From contig OX463784.1 in NCBI GenBank assembly GCA_949825025.1, positions 9,679,431 through 9,743,430 of the forward strand: 64,000 nt of DNA, written 5' to 3'. The translations under genes and the position numbers were made by a program. Below are positions 58,203 to 64,000 of the stretch, one piece after another. Source of the stretch: Siphlonurus alternatus. Lineage: Eukaryota; Arthropoda; Insecta; Ephemeroptera; Siphlonuridae. The notes beneath the pieces were generated by a model. That model was not told the origin of the DNA. It was given only the letters and a program-made list of their open reading frames with translations, and ran no database searches. Numbering within the stretch: position 1 is the first letter of the stretch; every line of letters starts with the position of its first letter.

Positions 58203-58637
58203 GATATAATTTTTCAAATACTAATTGATCAACAAACATTATAAAAGTATTTAATGGTACAGGTACATTGACTAATTTCTAATGAAGTAAAAATGGGTAC
58301 CAGAGTGTTAATATATTTTGTTGTACAAATTCTCAGCAACTATACTAATATTGAGTACCAATAAACTTCATTTAATTATGTGGTACCAGTTACAATGCTC
58401 ACTTATACTATATAGTAACTCTTTAAGTTAACATTGTTATTGCGGTTCTGTACAAATTCTCTTCAGCTTGCGGACTGTTTAAACCAATGATACCAGGCCG
58501 CTGATGCTACTGCGTTCTTATGATACCTATTACAACATTTACTACCAAGAACGGCTGCTTGAGAGAGATAAGAAGGAAAAGTGAAGGAGAATAGAGTGAA
58601 ATGTGGCGTGAAACGAATGAAAATAAATCTTTCTTAA
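58203..58637. other. Intergenic DNA, nothing recognised
   Basis: TGTACAAATTCTC occurs twice (about 58322 and 58451), too short to define a repeat. Confidence 0.4.
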
Positions 58638-58675
58638 CCCAACAAAACCCAACAAAACCCAACAAAACCCAACAA
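58638..58675. repeat. 10 bp minisatellite, four copies
   Basis: AACCCAACAA repeats about 3.8 times without error. It is not the insect telomere unit (TTAGG). Confidence 0.85.
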
Positions 58676-59587
58676 TGTATTATAAAGGCCCAGGCAATTC
58701 TTTATTGCAGATAAAGAATATAAATAAGGAAATAAAAAGATTTATAACAATGATTATATGTAATATTAATGTGAAAGAGAATGTAATTAAAAATAAGATT
58801 TGAAGCTTTATATATTAACTCAGAGACCTACGTATCTTATGGCCAGCAGAATGTTTCATAATGTTACTTATGATGAGCAACACAAGTGATACTTTCGGCT
58901 AATTTCTAACCATAAGACAATAAGGTTTTTTATGGTCCCTGATTGATTTTTATAGTTACAGAGTTATAAGTTGTAAAGAAATACCTACACTTTTAAATTA
59001 ACATGCCCGTTTTGTGTTTATATATATAGTTGGAATATTGTCCTTAACAACATCAAAATTCTCGCATCCCCAAATATTTTCAAACCAGTATGTATTAATT
59101 CTTACAATTAAAGCAGGCACATTCTTTTATAATCTAAAATTTTTGAATATAAAAATAAATTTAATAATTGTTAATAATGATAAATTAAATGTAACTAAAA
59201 TATGTTTAAATTATAACACTTAGAAATTAAAAATGTTAACGTTTTTTAAAAACAATGAAATACGAAAATTTCTACGTCAGTTAAAATTAAAAATTAAATT
59301 TGGAGCATATTATACTAAAATGAAAATGTGTCAAATGTATTTAAATTTACTACAACATTTATAATTAAATTATACTCAAACTCATAATGAAATATTACCA
59401 AAAAATACATATTGATACTTTTGTAACAAAGAATTTTAAGAAAACAGCTACTGCTGCATAATTTGAATGTTAAAATATTTCTTAAAAATGGCCTTTCATA
59501 AGGTATTAACGTTTACAAATTATGTTCATAATTTATACTAACGTCTAGAAAATTAATTTTCTTCTTTATGGAACAAATTTTTTAGTT
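58676..59587. other. AT-rich intergenic DNA, nothing recognised
   Basis: No feature seen. Confidence 0.4.

Positions 59588-59672
<85 letters not shown>
59588..59672. repeat. (TC)n microsatellite, about 85 bp
   Basis: Perfect TC dinucleotides leaving through TCATTCC, similar to the exits of the tracts at 3445 and 6840. Confidence 0.95.
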
Positions 59673-59675
<3 letters not shown>

Positions 59676-60200
59676 CCAACACCCTGCTTGCTTGCTTCTC
59701 AAATGCCTCAAGCACTTTACCCCTATTCATTTATCAAACAAGAAATTAAATTATCAAATTAAATTCTATTTCATCTTTTTTTTTTACAAAGAATATATAT
59801 AAAAAAAAATGAAATAATATTTTTTTAAAAACTCAATTTGTTTAAAACTTAAGCTAATAGAAATGAGTTTTTCTTCATTTTTTCTTTCTTACAAAGACAA
59901 AGAAAATCTGTTTTTTTATGTAAAATCTAATATCACTTTGTGAGTGAAAAATTTAATAATAACTTATGCATTTTAAAATATGAAAGTTATTTTTTATTAC
60001 GTGTCAAATTTTGTTTTTATTTGGAGTATTAATTCTGTTCATTTTGATATTATTAATTCAGTCTTTAAAATGTGTGTATTAAAATTTTGATTTATTTTTA
60101 GTTTTTGATGCATCATAATTTATATATTTTTTTATTGTGTATATTTTTATTTTTTATTTTATTTTCCTCAACAATAATGTAATTTTATTTTCTAAATTTA
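59673..60200. other. AT-rich intergenic DNA, nothing recognised
   Basis: No feature seen. Confidence 0.4.
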
Positions 60201-60324
60201 AAGCCTGTATTACACAAAACAATTTTAAATACAAATTTTTATTACAAGAAAAATCCAATCTCCATACTAACAAATGGAAACAAAGTTTTCTTTTAAGGAA
60301 AAATTGTATGGTGTAATGCAAGCC
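60201..60324. mobile_element. MITE with GTATTACAC terminus (copy 2)
   Basis: Left end AAGCCTGTATTACAC; right end GTGTAATGCAAGCC. The interior AATTTTTATTACAAGAAAAA is matched by TTTTAAGGAAAAATTGTATG. AAGCCT appears at both edges and could be a 6 bp target duplication or part of the terminus. The 104-codon minus-strand frame over it is a shadow. Confidence 0.6.
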
Positions 60325-60921
60325 TATATTTATTATGAAACATTTCATTCCATACGTAAAAATATTATTTTTTGTACTTTTTTGTATATATTGAAATTGA
60401 TCAGAAGACACTGAGTAAGTTTTCATCAATTCGTTTGCAACAATTTTTAGTACTGCGATAACTACCACAACATACTGTGTAACTAATTGATGCTATATTA
60501 TACGTTTTTCACCCCTTCCATTCTTAGTACTTATGATGCTTAAAATATGTTTGTGTATTGAAATAAATAAAATATACAAACCACAAACCAATGCTGCCAT
60601 TTATTAAATCGAAATTCATGGTACGTTGTTGAATGAATTAAACTAAACTTATTGAAAAAGTTATTGTTCAATAAAAAAATAAATAAAAATATTGTTAATT
60701 AAATATAAATTACTAGGAGATGTTAATGAACACATGATTCGAGTGTATTAAAAAAGTATCCCATTTATTACGTTATAATTTAGATGTACCTACATATTAT
60801 TATTATTCCTTGGAATTTAGGATTTTGGTTTACATCACATTTCTCTCTTTTCTACTTTTAGTTGAGCGTTAAAATGAGTAGGTTTCAGTGCAGCACCCTG
60901 TGTGTGCTAGAAGCTGTAGGG

Positions 60922-60924
<3 letters not shown>
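60325..60924. other. AT-rich intergenic DNA, nothing recognised
   Basis: No feature seen. Confidence 0.4.

Positions 60925-61004
<80 letters not shown>
60925..61004. repeat. (GA)n microsatellite, about 80 bp
   Basis: Perfect GA dinucleotides; frames on both strands are artefacts. Confidence 0.95.
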
Positions 61005-61006
<2 letters not shown>

Positions 61007-63889
61007 CTGCGAGAAAGAAGGCTAAAATGGATCTTAGCTGAGAAAAGAGAGGGGGGTATAAGGTTTGGGAGGGTCGCTTATTCTTTATCATTTCTTAACG
61101 CGTTGGGCGTGTCAGAAAAAGGAGGAGAAGAATAAGAGAAAAATATATAAGGGAAAATTTTTATTGTGAAGCTATGCTCTGTAAAGTACGAAAGAGGAAA
61201 TGGGTGTTGATTTTACTCTTTCAGAAGCTTCATTGAAATAAAATTCTACTTTAGTTACTTCCACTTGTGAATGTCATAACATAAAAAAGGGAGTTGAATT
61301 TTGTCGCGTGTCCTTTTTTTTTTAATTTACCGCTAAATATAATAAAAGTAAGAATTCTGATGCTTTAACTGCAGTTCATTAATATATCTATGATTTTTGT
61401 ATTGTTGGGTTAAGGAAACATTGAAAACTATGGCTTCAAGAGCACAGTATAATAACAATGCACACACAATTATGTAGTTAAATAATAAAATGGAATGTTC
61501 TTTGATCACGTTTAAAGCCGCAATTAAGTTAAAATATACAGTATATAATAACGATCATCACAATAATGTAAAACTTGTGTAAAATGCATAATATGATTAA
61601 TTTTTTTATTTGGAATCAATGAACAGAACTGTATCTCTATATTAAAATTGTGTTTATGCATGGAATTTTAAAATACATCTTTGCTATTTACAATAATATA
61701 GCTAAGAAAACCATGGAAACCTAATTAAAATGGTCGTTTTCAAATCATTTTTTTTTTTTAATCTTTTACTGCATAGTTAACATCATTCAATCAGTTCATA
61801 TATTAAGGTTAATATTTAACTTGGGTTCCGTCGGAAGCGCTCGGGTGTCCTTCGGCTAGGCTCGTCCAGTAAAGTTCTTTGTTACAAACAAAACGCACCA
61901 ATGATAGAAGACGTTACAAACATGACAAAAACCAAATTAAATATGAACCAATTAAAGTATTTCATACCTCTATTTACTTCTACACAGAAGCCAAAGAATA
62001 CAAACTGTAAGTAATTCATCGTTAGCCTGACATATTGATAAAAGGAACTGTGACTCCTCCGAGATTCGAGTTCGTGACCTCAAGAATTCGCAGTCTGATA
62101 CTTGTTTGTAACAAGTTAGAACATGAGATGTTATTAGTTCAGGTAGGAGGTAAAGTTAATTGAGTAATTCAATATTAAACCTTATGCATCCATATAATGT
62201 TGAAGGATATCGTATATCAAAGACAATAAAGCCGCCGCTAACATGTTGAGAATTAATATTGTATAATCAATTTAGATTTGATAATATATCTAAGGTTTCT
62301 GATAAATGTGAAATTAGATACAATATGTGTATGATTCAATTAAAATTTAATTAAAGGTTTATTTAATTATTATTTTGTGCTTTGAATTTCTAATATTTTC
62401 ATTATATTACTATATTATTATTATTAAATCAAAATTTTGTAAACTTAATGTTATTTTTAGTGCTGTTAATTTAAAGCCCAGATATTCATAACTATAATAA
62501 CATCAAAATTTAAAATATTGTAGCTGTAATATATTTACAATTATTACCTACTATTATTTTACTACATATAATTATGCCTCAAAGAAACTATATTGCATAA
62601 ATAATTTTATATGTTACATAACAAATGTAATTGTAATTTTTTGTGATAATTGAAAATTGTTATTTTCATATTTTCTCGTATTTTTATTGAAATTTTTTCA
62701 TAGAAATTATTATAATATTGTAAATATTGTAAATATTATTATTTTAATTAATATAATACACTATTAAAGGCTGCTTCTAGCAATTTATTTTGGACTCATT
62801 TAATTTTACTACAAACTACCTCTTGTTACATTTCTGCAGTGGTAACACCGCAAAATCAGCTAATATTACCTTTTATTACGATTTTGTATAATTACTTATC
62901 TGAATATGCACCAAAGTTAACTAATTAGATGAGCTGGTTTCAGCATTCTTACCTGAAACATAATTAAAAATAAAAATTAATTACACAATACATTACAGTA
63001 CACATAGAATTTTATAAAATTAATGTAATGAGCGTAACAATAATTTCCTTCATACATGCAGCAACTCGATGATCCATATTGTTCAACTAATATATTGACG
63101 ATATTTGTATGTATTATTCATATTCAAAGCAATAATATATAGTGTAAAAAATATACTACTCTGTTATATCGTGAAATAAATAGGAAATTATATTGAAACA
63201 ATAATGTTATTGTTGCTTTTTTTTTCATTGTTTAAAGCTTTAATTAGGCATAAAATATTGTATGTTCACTGAAAAAAATAAAGGTTTAATATAAAATGAT
63301 ATAATGAAAAGTAAACAAATCTGAAAAAAAAAATATGTAATATTAAACTAAATAAAACATTTTACACATTGTATTTACTGTCCCGTGTATTTAGCAGAAT
63401 CAGATTTATTTCGAATTGTTTTGTTACTTATATTTTTATATATTAATGGGAGTTCATACAAAAACCCCTAAAACCTTCTCATACCAATGTAAGAACTACA
63501 GTGTATATAAGGCATACATGTCCATTTATGTAATATACTGTAAATTGCTAACAATTTTTATTAGTTAATCTCAATTAAGTGAAGCAATTTCGCATAGAAT
63601 TCTCTTACACAAGAAATTTTTAGCTTAATTTACAAGAAAATATTGTATATATTTTGTAATAAACAAAAAAATTGTATCGTGGAATAATGGCTGTAGGCAT
63701 ATGAATCTATAATTAATGAATATCATATTTACAATACTATAATTTACTGTAGTGTAAATAATTAATAATAAAATTGCATATTTTTATTAATCAAATTACA
63801 ATTTGTTTATTGATTTTTAAATAACGTGGTTACAAACGATATTTATTTTTAGAAAGTGGTAGTCGATAGTTGAACAAATAAGAAAATTG
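61005..63889. other. AT-rich intergenic DNA, no gene seen
   Basis: A GC-richer patch at 61825-61870 and a weak tRNA-like stretch at 62055-62100 have no clear identity. Confidence 0.4.
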
Positions 63890-64000
63890 GCGACGCGACA
63901 GTAAACTGAAGATCACATTGATCACTACAGTGACCACCAGAGGGAGGAGAAATGGACCAGAAGTAAGAGCGTGCGCTCTCTCAAGAACTACTTGGCTGGA
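63890..64000 (+). other. Possible LTR-retrotransposon leader, running off the window
   Basis: TTGGCGACGCGACAG resembles the TGGCG-starting primer-binding sites that follow the 5' LTR of many Gypsy/BEL-type elements. The sequence after it becomes GC-richer (GTGACCACCAGAGGGAGGAG). No second LTR or coding frame lies in the window, so this is only a suggestion. Confidence 0.2.

Noticed and set aside
58638..58675. Telomeric repeat
   Set aside because: The unit is AACCCAACAA, not TTAGG or its complement, and there are only four copies.
60154..60468. 104-codon minus-strand frame
   Set aside because: It overlaps the GTATTACAC MITE and has no domain.
62045..62105. tRNA-like stretch on the minus strand
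   Set aside because: A GAACTCGAATCTC word is present, but stems do not form convincingly.

Overview
This is eukaryotic, almost certainly animal and probably arthropod, intergenic DNA. It is strongly AT-rich, has no dense ORFs or operons, and carries very long (TC)n/(GA)n tracts, many short inverted-repeat transposons (MITEs), 5S-rRNA- and tRNA-derived SINEs and one 5'-truncated LINE. The order or species cannot be fixed from sequence alone; an insect is my best guess, held loosely. I found no intact cellular protein-coding gene, no functional rRNA gene, no convincing functional tRNA and no CRISPR array. The open frames present are chance frames, microsatellite read-through or frames inside repeats, apart from one LINE fragment.

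Layout. 1-2.9 kb: a cluster of inverted-repeat elements, including a tandemly duplicated MITE with a solo-terminus remnant, a hAT-like MITE and the first copy of family A. 2.9-21 kb: mostly featureless AT-rich DNA with dinucleotide tracts, a 150 bp (TTTA)n tract, an old SINE and a tRNA-like relic. 21-29 kb: a 365 bp near-perfect palindrome, a tRNA-headed SINE, a second family A copy, a LINE tail lying between two 5S-headed SINEs, a TA-flanked mariner-like MITE, and two related MITEs back to back. 30-38 kb: long GA tracts, a full-length 5S SINE inserted into a family A MITE, and a Harbinger/Tourist-like family whose copies have inserted into one another. 40-49 kb: a 190 bp GA tract, a MITE carrying a tRNA-Leu-like segment, and several other MITEs and SINE relics. 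49.8-51.8 kb: three transposons in a row, the middle one a 1.5 kb TTAA-flanked non-autonomous element with GC-rich islands. 53-61 kb: a 300 bp palindrome, small inverted repeats, a minisatellite and more TC/GA tracts. The last 100 bp contain a possible LTR-retrotransposon primer-binding-like sequence running off the window.

How the parts relate. Everything recognisable is transposable or simple-sequence DNA. The best biology is in the relationships: two SINE classes with different RNA polymerase III heads (5S and tRNA) carry the same central domain; one MITE family inserts into its own TTA sites, leaving a readable order of insertion; a SINE-interrupted MITE can be compared with uninterrupted copies in the same window; and the palindrome TGACGTCA occurs 19 times by my hand count, where well under one is expected at this composition. 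All boundaries were read by eye and may be off by a few bases.
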